DNA of 51,300 nucleotides from Spirogloea muscicola (taxonomy: Eukaryota > Streptophyta > Zygnematophyceae > Spirogloeales > Spirogloeaceae): contig WELB01000010.1 in the NCBI GenBank assembly GCA_009602725.1, positions 1,269,320 to 1,320,619 on the forward strand, in the 5' to 3' direction. Made by a program: the position numbers and the translations under genes. Below, piece after piece: positions 1 to 18,907 of this stretch. Position 1 is the stretch's first letter. Every line of letters starts with the position of its first letter. Under the pieces are notes generated by a model, which worked only from the letters and a program-made list of their open reading frames with translations, was not told the origin of the DNA and did no database searches.

Positions 1-2182
1 GGCGGAGCCCTGCCCGCCCGCCGCGGCCGCCGCGCTTCGCCGACTGGCGCAGGACCAGCTAGCCACTGCCGGCTCCGCCGCCGGCGGCCTCGCCGACGCC
101 GCCGCCGTCGTCCTCTTCCTGCTCGCCAAGATCGTGGGGTGAGTTGCCGCCCACTGAGCTAACTTCTTCTATAGCTAGCTAACCAGCTAACCAAACGTGT
201 TTGCTCTGCATTGCCCGCCGCCGCCGCCGCTGCCGCTGCCGCTTCCTTTCAGTGTGCGCCCGCTTCCCAAAGGTCACACGGCGACTGGGCCCGACTTGGT
301 CGGCGTCGCTCCCAGCTTTGGCTGTTCGGTGCATGACACGATCGTGTTTGTGGGCTATCACGCGAGTTTGTGAGTCCTCCTCGATCCGGCGTTGCGATCT
401 AAAGGAATGACGATCACTGTGCCCGCAAGAGTCATTAGAAATGTGTGTTTGTGTGCAGGCTGCAACAGTCGGCCATGGTCACTGTCACCTCGGAGCTCCC
501 AATGGGCAGCGGCCTGGGCTCCTCGGCAGCGCTGTGCGTCGCCCTCTCCACCGCCCTGCTGGCGGCAGCGGGGCGCCTGGACGACCAGTCTGGGCAGCCT
601 GGCGAGGACTGCGGGTCGTGGCGGCAGCTAAGGAGTACCGATGCTGCACAGGTAAACGCCTGGGCGATCCAAGGGGAGCGGCTGTTCCACGGCAACCCCT
701 CGGGCATTGACAACAGCGTCAGCACGTTTGGTCAGTGCAAGCCTGGGGCTCATGAGCGCCCCTGAGCCTGCGAATAAAAAACTCGTCATACGTGAATTGA
801 ACATATTGACTCTCGTTCCAACATATGAAGCAGCGCTGTTGGTAACTGTGTGTGATTGCCAGTCCCAGCCTCCACAGTCAAACCTGAGGTTTGCGTTGGG
901 GCCAAGGGCCCTGGTCGTTGTGCACCAAGCCAGATAGTGTTGGCCAGTGAAAATTGATTCTTGGACCTGATGCTCTAGTGATGCTCTACTGATGCTCTAC
1001 TATTGCTCTACACTAGGTGGCTTCCTGAGCTACAAGGGCGGGAGGGTCACCGCATTGGCAGAGCCAGCAGCAGGGCTGCCACCGCTGCAGATTCTCCTCG
1101 CAGACACATGCGTGGCCCGCAGCACAGGCGCGCAGGTCTCCTTTGTGGCGCAGCGCACTGCCCGGCACCCTGCAGTCATGACGTGCATCTTCAATGCCGT
1201 GGACGCAGTTGCCACGGAGGCAGCAGGCCTCCTGCTGCCTCCACAGAGGGACAACAGTGGCAGCGACAGCAAGGCGGTCCTTGAGCCTGAAGCAGAGGAG
1301 CGGCTTGTGGAGCTCATCAACATCAACCAGGGCCTGCTGCAGAGCATGGGCGTGAGCCACCCTGCAGTGGACCACATTGTCACGCTGTGCGCCAGCCACG
1401 ACCTGGCTGCCAAGCTCACCGGTGCCGGTGGCGGCGGCTGCGTGCTCGCTCTCCTCCCCAGCAGTGAGCACTCGTTGATGCTCCTTCCTGTGCCAGCACC
1501 AGAATGACTGCGACGATGTTGAAGTGGCTGCCATGCACTCACTTCGTACAATGTGCTCATTTTGAAGAGCTAGGCTTTGGTTGTGATGTCCCCACACCAA
1601 TCAGGCTTAGGTTTTTGCAACTGATCATTATGAACCTTAACCCAACGCCCTTAGTCAATGTTGCTGTCGAATATGTCCCAACGTTGCACCCTACATGTGT
1701 AAGAGACATTTAAGCAAACCCGTCAATAAATGTCAACATAGCCCCACAGATTGTTGGTGCTTTGGATGTTGGCCTGAGCTTTCCGCAGTCTCAGCTCGTT
1801 GACTACAAATACGACTGTCAACAGATCTCAACAATATGGTCTTTGGCCTTGCGCAGACTGCTCGCCGGCGCACCTGGCATGCGTCCAGGCTGACCTCCTC
1901 AATAAGGGCTTCCGTTGCTTCCAGGCACAGCTTGGCGGCAGCGGTGCCCTCCTGCGCGCAATCCCTGAAACTGCAGGGCTTAGGCCACAATGTGGCTGTC
2001 ACCCCTTAGGACCACCCTGCTCAATCAAACCTCCAGTAATGCAGTTACCAACACATCAAATGCCTACACCAACACTGGACCCCAGGACCTCAATGTCCAA
2101 CCTCCCTTCCCCCCACCCCACCCCCCTCACAGTTATTGGTGCATTCTCCCTTGCCCCACATGCAAGGGCAGGGAATGCATAG
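1..2182 (+). CDS. MVK: mevalonate kinase (5' end outside window), 4 exons visible
   Basis: Phosphorylates mevalonate with ATP in the cytosolic/peroxisomal mevalonate route to isoprenoids. Exons read here: 1-138, 459-730, 1017-1463 and 1857-2182, with phases agreeing at all three junctions. The GHMP-kinase ATP loop PMGSGLGSSAAL lies in exon 2, followed by GNPSGIDNSVSTFG, the mevalonate-kinase version of the second signature. Exon 3 carries LLADTCVARSTGAQ, the FNAVD stretch and the glycine-rich motif KLTGAGGGGCVL. Exon 4 supplies the family's C-terminal pattern GFRCFQAQLGGSG. About 80 N-terminal residues lie to the left of the window. The last 80 residues after that pattern are proline-rich and not conserved, so the true stop could be earlier through another splice. 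It converges on RIO2. Galactokinase and phosphomevalonate kinase fit less well. Confidence 0.9.
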
Positions 2183-3064
2183 ATGGGTTTCGAGTAGGTC
2201 CTCATAGAAGATGCTCTAGTAGTTCTTCATCTTGGCTGGGACCCCTGATGGATCTCTGGTTTCGATTGGATGATAAATAGTAGGAATAAATCAGCATCCG
2301 TGCACATCATATCAACTACATGATGTTGCAATTGGCTGCATTTGGCTACCAGGACAGTCATAGTTGCACATGCTTGCGCCAGGTTTTGGCGCTTGCCTCA
2401 ATTTTTTCTTTGAAATGCAGTGAAAATCTAGCAGTAACATCCACAGGGACCAATGCAAAACAAATTGAAGGATGACTGAAGATTGAAGACTGAATGATGA
2501 ACTTCCCTTTGTCAGCACCAACAATGAGCCGGTTGTTCAGCGTCCAAGGGGATCCTCATATAGGATACTGTGTCGTCACCCTGTTGGCACGGCAGCTCGC
2601 TTTCCACATCATGGCAGCTCGGGGAACTGCCCACGGGCTGGAGCATGGAAGTGCAGACCCCTCCCAGACCTCGAAGCCACTCCATCCCGATAATGGGTAC
2701 CTTTTGTCAGCTTCCAAACATTACATTGGTCTATTGACTCAAGGCTATTCACCTTAGATAATATTGCGGTTGCGAGTACGAGTAGGCCAGATCAGTAGCC
2801 GTCTCAGATATTCATGGGCCGTCAAGACAGCTCCAGACACCGTGACATGTGCAGTGCTTTGTTGGCCGCCGGACCTTACCTTCAAATGAGCCTGCGAGAC
2901 TGAAGTGTCAACGATCCTTCTAGTTGCTAGCAGAAGACTTGACTTAGGCTATCCCTCAAATGAGCATCTGCAGTATACCTTCAAGATGCAGCAATCTGCA
3001 TGCTTGTGCCCACACCTTCCATTGAGCTCTTCACTGCAACAGGTGAGGTGCCAAAGCCATGTTA
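2183..3064. other. convergent intergenic spacer between MVK and RIO2
   Basis: About 880 bases between the stop codons of two convergent genes. It holds only short open frames without recognisable motifs; the 87-codon frame at 2494-2757 looks like chance. The 3' untranslated regions of both genes presumably lie here. No repeat of the dispersed family seen elsewhere was noticed. Confidence 0.5.
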
Positions 3065-7569
<4,505 letters not shown>

Positions 7570-7735
7570 GGTGGCAGCTATCGCCGCCGCCACCGCCGGC
7601 AGCCGCCAGGCCTTCGCTGGTCGAGCTGGAGGGGCCCCGGGCAGGACGCCCCGCAGCAGGACGCCGCTCGCACAGGCTTGACTCGGGTGACCCTGGACGC
7701 CGCCCTGGCTGCCAAATCGGGCTCGAACCGTCAAG

Positions 7736-7775
<40 letters not shown>

Positions 7776-8586
7776 GGGCGTCGCAGCTCGGCACAAGGGG
7801 ATTGACACTCCAGAGTTGCTTGTTTAAGATAAGGGTTTGCTATTTCGTGCCTACTTTATTTAGGTCGCCTAGACTGCATGTGTGCTTTCGTCCTGCAGGC
7901 CAATTAAGGAAGGCTTCACTTCCATCTGTCGCCGGTTGCGTACCACTCGGAACGACACGGATACTCCAATAGACCGTGGAGACCCTCCCTCGGCTGCACA
8001 TGCTGCTATGGCCCAGGTGACCTCGCCTCCAAGCGAGCAGCCGGGAAGCTTGACGTTCTGTTGGTACATGGCTTGCTTCAAAGACAGCTTTCTGTGCCTG
8101 CTTCTTGATTACATATAAGATAGGCTGCTTCTCCATTTACGGTCAAGCTGGCGCACACCACTTGCCTGCATTTATGCTGTGCAGATTTAAGCCATGCTAA
8201 GATCCACCAGCAGGGGAGGTATGGACTCTGCAACATAACCATTGAGCAGAAGTCTGCCAACTCCTCCGTTAAGCAACAAGCACTTTTGTGAGGCTGTGCA
8301 TAAGCAATACATCACTTGTAAGATTAACGAGTGGGAGAGGAGACAGCAGGATTTCCAAAGAAGATTGTGTCCTCTCTGCACCAAGCCCCAGAGCCCTGTT
8401 TGCAGGTGACAAGCCTTACATCATCATGGTTAATGCTATACATCAACGCCTGCTTGCTAAAACATCCACGCCTGCACCACCGTGTAAGGAGCCTTTCATT
8501 ATACACTTCATTTCCATACTGTCCATGCATAGGGCTCATAGCCATCTGAAGTCAGGAGTCTGTGACCACAGGAGACTTGTGAGCTA
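7570..8586. promoter_or_regulatory. RIO2 upstream region with long GGC run; PSMB5 3' flank
   Basis: About 1 kb between the RIO2 start and the PSMB5 stop, both genes on the minus strand. An almost pure GGC triplet run covers about 7738-7783, some 170 bases upstream of the RIO2 ATG, where a promoter or 5' UTR is expected. The open frames through it (glycine or alanine runs) are by-products of the triplet repeat. The part from 7800 to 8586 has ordinary composition and shows no gene. Confidence 0.5.
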
Positions 8587-10409
8587 TCAAGAAGCTGTAT
8601 TAGAAGGGCTCGCTTCCATCATTGATTGTTCTGCTTCCGGCTCTGGTGCTGGATAATACTTGTAGTGGAGCTCCATTACGTCATCCCCAGACACCTTCTC
8701 CCAGCCCTCAGGTCCCACATGATAAACTGCGCTTGCAAGACCAGCGAGAGACTCAGCTCACATACAAGCCTTCTGGCGCACTGAGGGCTTGTCGGTGCAG
8801 CCAGTGACCAAGACAGGTTAATACCTCAATATTCTATTGTCGAGCGTGCCACACTTTTCATTAAATTCATAAAGGAAAGGGTGCAAGTCATTTGGTGCAC
8901 TCACCACTAACAGTGCCTCCACTATAAGCATCTCTGAAAGTGGCGTGGTAGATGGCACGACGCCCAAGCTCCTGCGCCTCCTCCTTGCTCATCTCCCACT
9001 TGTACCTGATGAAGCCAGGAGAGACACTGACGTACATCAGTGTTATTGCCTCGGGAAAGTTGTGCTGGTCATGCAGCAAGCTAACAAGGTTGCGTAAATT
9101 GACAGCTCATCAGACGGGCAACTAACCCTGTATCCAAGACGCCATAGGCATATGTAGAGCCAGACCCCACTGAAAATCGCTTGCCGCGGATCCGGGAGCC
9201 CTCACTATCCACATAAAACAAATTTGGCCCCTGCTATACAGAGGCCGCAGTAAGGTATATGACAACAATCAAGCACTGAGAATCCAAATATGGTCAGTGG
9301 AATTCAACTGAAAACCTGCCTTCCACAAATTTCCTCTTTTTATCAAATACTTGCAACAAAGCCAACAATGGACTACACGTATCCTCACAGTGCAACTGTG
9401 CTCACCGTCTCATCCCAGCCAGCCACCATGGTGCCCATTGAGAGGCCCATGCCTCGGTACGAGTAGAGTGTGTTTGCCAACAGCTTTGATGCCCCTGCAA
9501 CCGAGATCCTCCGCTTGTTTTGCAACTCGTGCAGGCGGCACTGCCATAGGACAACACAGATGCCACCTCACAAGTTGTCCCTGGCTGGCTGGCAACAAGA
9601 GCACCAGAGGCACCACAGGCAACAAGAGAGACAAAGGCACCAATGGTGATCCACTGGCTATGTGACAACGATAGAGTCATCTGAGACGAGCAGAACCATC
9701 GCGTCAATCCACAGCAGCTCTCAGCGCTGATGTAAGTGCCCGACGGACGACTGAAAAAGTTAATGGCCTCTTCACTCACCCGGATGCCAAGATTTCGCTG
9801 CCAGAATTGACAATCAGCAGCACCGCCAGCCATAGTCCCCAGGAGGTATGGATTGATCTCGATCACCTTCTTCACCGTTTGCGAAGCTGCGTAGATTGGG
9901 CATGAAGCAATATGTCAAGAGAATAGACTCCTTGGGTACACTAAGACTTTAAGAAAGTGCTGCCTTCACTAGCGAACTGATATTCCAACACAGCGCCATA
10001 TTGAAGCGAGGAACCTGCTCGACTCGCCAGCTGCTCGTGTGACACTTACAAATGTACGGCCCCATGGAGGCGCGTGAGTCAACGGCCACGATGACGCCGT
10101 GCTGGTAGATGAAGGCCAGCGTGGTGGTCCCATGCGCAGGCTTCACAAGCTCAATGGCCGCCTTCTCGAACCCGTCGAGCTGCGCTCACGGTCATCACGA
10201 GCACACAATCAATAACGACTTCCTGACTCACGCACTCTTCGCCCCAGCAAGAATGGCGCTTGAGCTGCGGCAGAGCGCAAAAGCAGTGCGGCGCTCACGT
10301 CCTTGACGGCAGGCAAGTCGAAGGCCGGCGCGGCGCCGATCGGCGGGGCCACCGCGGCGTGCCTCCGCGGCGGCGCGGCCTCCATGCACCGCAGGTCGAG
10401 GCGCATCAT
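8587..10409 (-). CDS. PSMB5: 20S proteasome subunit beta type-5
   Basis: Catalytic, chymotrypsin-like subunit of the 20S proteasome. Seven exons join in phase: 10299-10409, 10050-10179, 9780-9896, 9406-9540, 9127-9230, 8905-9005 and 8587-8726. The propeptide contains FDLPAVKD and [17 protein letters not shown], and cleavage before the threonines of HGTTTLAF exposes the catalytic Thr1. Other family blocks are [67 protein letters not shown] and [15 protein letters not shown]. The start was chosen at the first of two adjacent ATGs giving MMRLDLRC, because plant beta-5 proteins begin with MKLD. A longer upstream frame exists but is GC-repeat sequence. Predicted length is about 275 residues, normal for the family. 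It is divergent from PEX19. Confidence 0.95.
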
Positions 10410-10889
10410 GGCGAGCGGGCGGGACCGGGACGCGCTCTGTAGCCCGGCAGGCGCTCGCCCACCACGTGCGGCGACGACCCTGCCCCGCGTAGGAGCGTCT
10501 GGAAGGCAAAGGACAACGCAGCGCGCCTCCGCGTCCGAGACGGCGGCGACGGCGGCGGCGGCGGCGGCGGCGCGTTCTGCGGCGGCGAAAGCGCTGGCCT
10601 CGAGGCGGAGAGCGTGGTGAGGTCTGGCTGCCTTAAACCCTAAGCCCGAGTCCAAGCCCAAACCCTACAACGACAACCCCCCTTGCAGAACCCCAGCTCC
10701 GCGCCCCCCCCGCCGCGCCGAGGATCCCGGTGCGGCCGCCACGTGGCAGAGCCCGGAGACGAGCCGGGGCGGAGGAAGCACAGTGGGGGCACCGCCGGCG
10801 GCGGCGGCGTGAGAATCGGCAAGGGATTGTTGAGCGGCCGCCTTTGCGAGACAGAGGCGGCGCCTGGCGGGCCCGCCGCCGCAGCGGCC
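10410..10889. promoter_or_regulatory. divergent PSMB5/PEX19 promoter with two telo-box-like motifs
   Basis: 480 bases separate the two start codons. AAACCCTAA at 10635-10643 and AAACCCTAC at 10660-10668 match the plant telo-box (AAACCCTA), an element known mainly from promoters of translation-related and dividing-cell genes. GCG/GGC triplet runs flank it at about 10540-10575 and 10796-10810. That the two genes are co-regulated is my inference; the motifs themselves are directly visible. Confidence 0.5.
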
Positions 10890-12327
10890 ATGGCGGGCGC
10901 CGAGGAGGACGACCTGGACGACATCCTCAACAGTGAGTGGCCGCCGTCTTGCTCCTCCTCCTCCATGGAGGGCCTGGCCGCGCTCCTCGCCGTGCTGCTA
11001 CGCCCGTGGATGCCAGCCCGGCCTCCGAGCGTGCTGACGCGATCTCGGCGCCGGCGGCGTGGGCGCGGCGCTGGCGAGCCAGGCGCCCTCGACGACTTCC
11101 ACAAGGCCGCCGGGCCCAGGCCCCCGGGCTCTGCGCCGGAGGAGGCGGCCAGCAGCGGCAGTGGCTGCGCCAGGTCTCTTAGCGCCGCAGCAGAGGGCTC
11201 CGGTGCACCAGGAGTCGCTACGGATACGGTGGCGGCGGCGACGGCAGGCAGCCCCGCTTCCGCCCAGGGCCTTGGCGTCGGCCTCCCGGCGCTGGACAAG
11301 AAGAAGAAGAAAGTGCCCAAGAAGCCTGCTCCCGCCGTTTCCAATTCAGGTCCTTGACGACCACCTGAATTACTCAAACAGTCTTGCGCGTTGTACTTAG
11401 GTGCGGCGCTATCTCATGCCCTGTGAGCATATGCCGGTTTGGCTGCTGCTGCTGCCAGACGAGAGGCTGGCGTCGACGCTGGAGACCCTGGCAGAGCAGA
11501 CGCGGCAGACGGTGGAGAGCATGGAGGAGACAAATGGTGCCGTGGATGACGAGCTGATTGAGAAGCTTGTGAGGCAATTCGAGGACGTCGGCAGTTCGCA
11601 GGTGGGTCTTGACCAAGTCGCCCAGGCTACAGTCAGTTGCTGCATCGGCGGTCCTCTGGATTGGTCAACAAAGGACTTCATGTACTTGCAGTTGCAATAA
11701 GTAGTCATGGTTGTGGTAACTGCAGTACCGTCAATGCATGTACCTGCAGAAGTGGCGTCTATGCATTTCGAAGGGCTTGTAGATCTCAAGCAGCCTATTT
11801 CTGGATCACAGGACATGCAAGTTGTGATGGACACAATGATGCGACAGCTCCTGTCAGAAGAAGTACTCTACGAGCCTATGAAGGAGATTGGTGAGCGGTA
11901 TCCTGCGTGGCTGGCATCCAATCGGGAGAAGCTCAGTATAGAGGACTATGACCGCTATTCAAGGCAGCATCACATCATTCAGCAGCTCTGTGTCATCTAC
12001 GAGACGACGCCAGAAGACTTCCCCAAGATTGTAGACCTGATGCAGCAGATGCAGGACTGTGGCCAGCCGCCGGTGGACATTGTACAGGAGCTGGCACCCG
12101 GGATGGAGATGGGGCCCAATGGGGTGCCGAGGTAAGATCATCAACATCTCACTCTAGCCTGTTTGTCAGAGCCTCATGCAATCGACCACCTCACGTAAGA
12201 CTTACCCTACTGGCTGGTTAAGCACTAAGTCTTTGACTACTTGAGTGCCTGCTGCAGCTTTCCAGGTATGGCTGCACTTGCTGGAGGTGGTCAGCAGGAT
12301 CTGCCCCCCAATTGTAGCATCATGTGA
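10890..12327 (+). CDS. PEX19: PEX19 peroxisomal membrane-protein import receptor, farnesylated C-terminus
   Basis: Cytosolic chaperone and import receptor for peroxisomal membrane proteins, docking on PEX3. Exon 1 starts at 10890 with MAGAEEDDLDDILN and splices (GTGAGT) to exon 2 at 11083, giving LNSALDDFHKA, the usual PEX3-binding region. Exon 2 ends near 11349 in a lysine cluster (KKKKVPKKP). Exon 3 is about 11459-11601 (ETLAEQTRQTVESMEE), exon 4 is 11812-12131 (EEVLYEPMKEIGERYPAWL, then DLMQQMQDCGQPP), and exon 5 is 12258-12327. Exon 5 ends with CSIM and a stop, a classical CaaX farnesylation box expected of PEX19. Phase at the final junction only works with the acceptor at 12257, which produces this CaaX end. 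The exon 2/3 junction is the least certain. Confidence 0.94.
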
Positions 12328-15342
<3,015 letters not shown>

Positions 15343-15691
15343 GCTCATGAAAGTCACATGGCAATTGTGCATTACTCTTGAAAAGTACTGGCTGCAAGAG
15401 AAACCCTTGTCTCTTGACAAACTTGTCCAGCTCTGCACTGGGCTGTCTCCTGCTATTTACATTGAGTCCAGGTGGGCTTTGCTGGTCCCTTGCAAGAGCA
15501 GGACATCATGCGCAAGCATGCACAAGGTGTATACCAAAGCAGGCTAGCTGTCTAGACAGTTGGCATGCTGTGGCAGGCTGATTCATGGCAGAAACAGCTC
15601 TTATTCCAGCATGAAATTTGATGATACGAGTGCCTGACTTGCACTCTTGAGCTTCTTTCTCCAAGCTTTAATACCAAGTCAAGCAGTGCAT
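15343..15691. other. convergent spacer RPS3/Z-ISO
   Basis: About 350 bases between the stop codons of two convergent genes. It must contain both 3' untranslated regions. No additional gene, repeat or clear polyadenylation consensus is visible to me. Confidence 0.5.
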
Positions 15692-18600
15692 CTACCAGTG
15701 CAACCAAAAGCTTGCTTGCTGCATCAGTGGATGCGTAAAGTAGGCGCCCAAAGTGACGGCCACAATAGCAAAGTAGGGTGCCCGCAGATATTCCTTGTAG
15801 TAATCTGGTTGCAGCTGTTGGCGGCCCTCAACAATCGCTTGGAAGGGCACAATGCTCGTCCGAGCTTGCACCTCTTCAAACGCCTTGCCATAGCGTGTGT
15901 GCAGCCGGCGGTCGCCATGCCAGACACCGAAGGCATGGTGCACGCAGAGGCCAAGTGAGGTTGTGACCATGAAGGAGTTGCCAATCCAAAGGACGTGTGC
16001 CAGGCACCAGATGAGCTGCCCAACCATCTGACAAACAGGAGTCCCAGACGCAAGAGCGAGCAGCTTCAGTATCTAGTATGTCTACAGGTGTATCGCTCTC
16101 TCAAAAGCATTTGCAGAAACAAATTGCAGCTAGCAGAGCACTAGCATAGTGATGACAATATGTTATGTGAAGCTTGCAAAGACTGCAACCGAGGTGAAGG
16201 ACAAGAGTGCAGGAACAGTATGCAGCAACAGCAGGCGAGGCCAAGGACACCCACACCCGAGGCCCTAAACAATGAACATTAGACCTTAATATCTGCAGGC
16301 ACTTATCACCACCACCCTACAGGCACTCAGCCTAGCTTGGCCTGAGAGGAGGTAGTGGAGCTGACCTGAGGATGCCGCGTGATGCGCATGATGCCCGTCT
16401 CCCACATGTGCAGCTTTGGCTTGTCCACAGCCGCAACCTCGAGCAGGTTGAAGGTGGATGGATAGAGGAAGAAGAAGGACACAAACGACAGCACCCATAC
16501 GAGCTCGTGCACGCCTGGCACAGTCCGCACCTGCCACAGCTGCGTGCCGCTGTACCGGTGGTTGATGAAATATACCTGCCACCAAGCAAAACCGCCACCA
16601 TGAGGTCAGCCAGCCTTGTTGGTGATATATAGCAGGACCTGACTATTACACTGCAGATCTCATTGAGCTGATTTATGTGACTCAAGTACTGTTTATTCAT
16701 TGCGAGAGTCCTTTGGCAGCTGAAAGAAAACTGGGAAGCTTGAGTGGGTGTAGCTGGAGCTGCTAGTCTGCTGGACACCTTACGGCAGCGTCTGTTGCAA
16801 TACAAGAGAAGAAGAGCTGTTGGCCAGCAACAGGGACATCTTGGACCCACTGGCACAGATGCTACACATGGCTTACCACTGCAGAGACGGCGAGCGGGAG
16901 GGAAAGGCCGGCGAATAGCACGCGGTAGGCGCGCTCACCAATGACCTTCTCAGCTGTGCCCCTCAATGCAGCGCCGCCGCTGTGCACAAGAGCGAATATG
17001 AGTAGGACCTCGAGCATCACGACCTGCACCAGATGAGGAGAGCCAGCCCCAACAGTCACTTCACAGAATAGGATGAACTACTTGTGATGTTGGATGACAA
17101 ATAGGAGACGAGCAACACTTGTATTATGCATGCGGGTCCTTCGTGATCAAAGGCCATACGTCCTGCAATCCTTTGCTCTGGTGATTGCTCCGAAAAGAGA
17201 ACTTTCATGTATGTCCAGAGGGGCACACTAACATGAGCATCGCTCACAAGAGTACAGAAAAAGCTCAGCTCGCCAAGAGAGTGACAGGAGGCAATTAAAG
17301 CACGAGACTGTCCTTGTGACGCGACTGGCCTTCAGACGGACAGACCCGCTGGCTCCACACCCAAAGGGCTCGGCAGCAGAAGAGCTTCGCCGCTCGCTGA
17401 GCAGGGCCTGGAACGCTCAACCCCATGAGCGAGCGCCTGAAGCTACCTGCTCGAAGAACCCTACCTGAGTCCTTAAACCCCAAACTCCAACTAAAACCCC
17501 CACCCCACACAAACTAAATGGAGATCAGGGCCTGCACCGGCTCCTCAACAGACCCCAACGACTCGACTGCACGACGATAACTGGAAAGCCCACCTCGGTG
17601 TTGTCGGACAGCGACGTCAGCGCGCCCAGGAAGGCCCCGCCGTAGCCGGTGCGCGGGTCGAGCCAGGCGTAGTAGAGCGCTGCGAGCACGACGACCAGGA
17701 CGGCGAAGAAGGCGGCCCAGGAGGACGCCTTCTGGGCGGCGGCGTCGAAGGCGCCGGAGTCCTCGCCGGCCAGCGGCGGCGCGCTGCTGGCCAGCGCGCC
17801 GTTGCCGCCACCGCCGTCTCCGCCGGCGTCGGCGAGNCGTCACTGCAGACAAGTGGCTCAGCAAGTCAAGAACGCAATGCTGGAGGCTCATTGCCAAGTA
17901 ACAAGCCTAGCGAGTTGAGGAGCATTCATTGGAAGCAAAGAGCCGCAGCATGCTGAGACTGACAAGCCTCAAGCCTGACAAGCCTCAAAGGAGAGGAGCG
18001 CCTCTAGTGGCGGGGGGACGTTGAGCCTGCCGACAAGCGGGGCTGACATACTGGGCAAGGCCGGACTCGTGCTCCTGCTCCACCTCGGGGGCGTTTGAGA
18101 AGTCTGAGTCGCCATTCTGTCTGACACCAGAAGCAGCCCCAGCTTGGAACTGTCAACAGTCGTGGGTTAATGTAAGCAACAACTGCGCACGGCGTAGCTC
18201 GTCAAGCAATCTACGAGCACTGCGGCGGCCTTGGTGAAGGAAAAAGCGCGTGCCTGGCTTGGAAGCGGGCGATCTCGGCGACGAAGAGGCGGCGCTGGCG
18301 GGCGGCATGGCGCCGCCGCTGCACGACTGCCAGCGGCGTCTGCTCGCCGAGGCAGACCGATGCGCCCCTGCGCTCCAGCTCAACGGAGGCGGGCATGAGC
18401 CAAGTCTCAGGTATGAGCTCGCTGCCTGGCGGTGGCGGCGGCAGGCCTGCGGCGGCAGTAAGTGGTAGTCGTCACCAGGAGAGGAGCTGGTTGCCAAAGT
18501 GCAGATTGCTGCCTCGCAGTAGCGCCGCGACGGCAGCGTCGGCGTCGGCGTCGGCGTCGGTAACGCAGGCGGCGGGCGGGAGGTGCGCCGCCAGGCGCGC

Positions 18601-18907
18601 GCGCTCGGCCGTGCTCAGGCAGCGACGCCAAGTCTGCGCCACAGGCGCGGAGGCGGCGCCAGAAGGAGCTGCTGAGGCCGGTAACAGTCAAGGCGGCGGT
18701 GGCGTCAATGTATGCAGCTGCGGCGGCGTCATCGAAGGCGGCGGCGGCGGCGGCGGCGGCAGCGGCGCCAGAGCCACCGACAGAGCCGGCGACGGCGACC
18801 GCGGCGGCTGCAGCGCCGGCTGCGGCGGCTTTGAGTATGTAAGGGAGAAGGAGAGGGCCGCGGCTTGGAGGAGTCCGCCGGGAGGCCCGGCGCCGCGGCA
18901 CTGCCAT
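15692..18907 (-). CDS. Z-ISO: 15-cis-zeta-carotene isomerase (plastid)
   Basis: Isomerises the 15-cis double bond of zeta-carotene between phytoene desaturase and zeta-carotene desaturase; an integral plastid membrane haemoprotein. Secure exons: 17594 to about 17842 (EDSGAFDAAAQKASSWAAFF, a membrane span, then SSLSDNTE-type end), 16877-17023 (VHSGGAALRGTAEKVIGERA), 16366-16575 (VYFINHRYSGTQLWQ, PSTFNLLEVAAVDKPKLHMW) and 15692-16027 (MVGQLIWCLAHVLWIGNSF, QASFWLHW stop). An upstream exon near 18050-18150 reads NGDSDFSNAPEVEQEHESG. The first exon is placed at the ATG of 18907 (MAVPRRRASRRTPPSRG, then a long alanine tract), plausible as a transit peptide but unproven. An ambiguous base at 17837 lies at the start of the first conserved exon, where the frame carries a TGA if read literally. 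Confidence 0.9.
18150..18907 (-). other. uncertain 5' exons of Z-ISO (or of a separate small gene)
   Basis: Minus-strand coding-like sequence of high GC. At 18211-18396 one frame reads ASVELERRGASVCLG and RRLFVAEIARFQARH, which looks like genuine protein but is not part of Z-ISO proteins I know. At 18670-18907 an alanine-rich frame starts MAVPRRRASRRTPPS. A GCC triplet run lies at about 18729-18762. These may be Z-ISO leader exons, or a short unrelated gene read from the same divergent promoter. Confidence 0.35.

Noticed and set aside
1013-1600. Long minus-strand open frames of 195 and 176 codons
   Set aside because: They are antisense shadows of mevalonate kinase exon 3, whose plus frame carries the conserved motifs.
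10209-10661. 150-codon minus frame starting MGLDSGLG
   Set aside because: It includes the true PSMB5 first exon, but its N-terminal part is translated GC-repeat promoter; the ATG at 10409 fits the family start better.
10640-11377. 245-codon minus frame
   Set aside because: Antisense to PEX19 exons and promoter; proline/alanine composition is due to GC bias.
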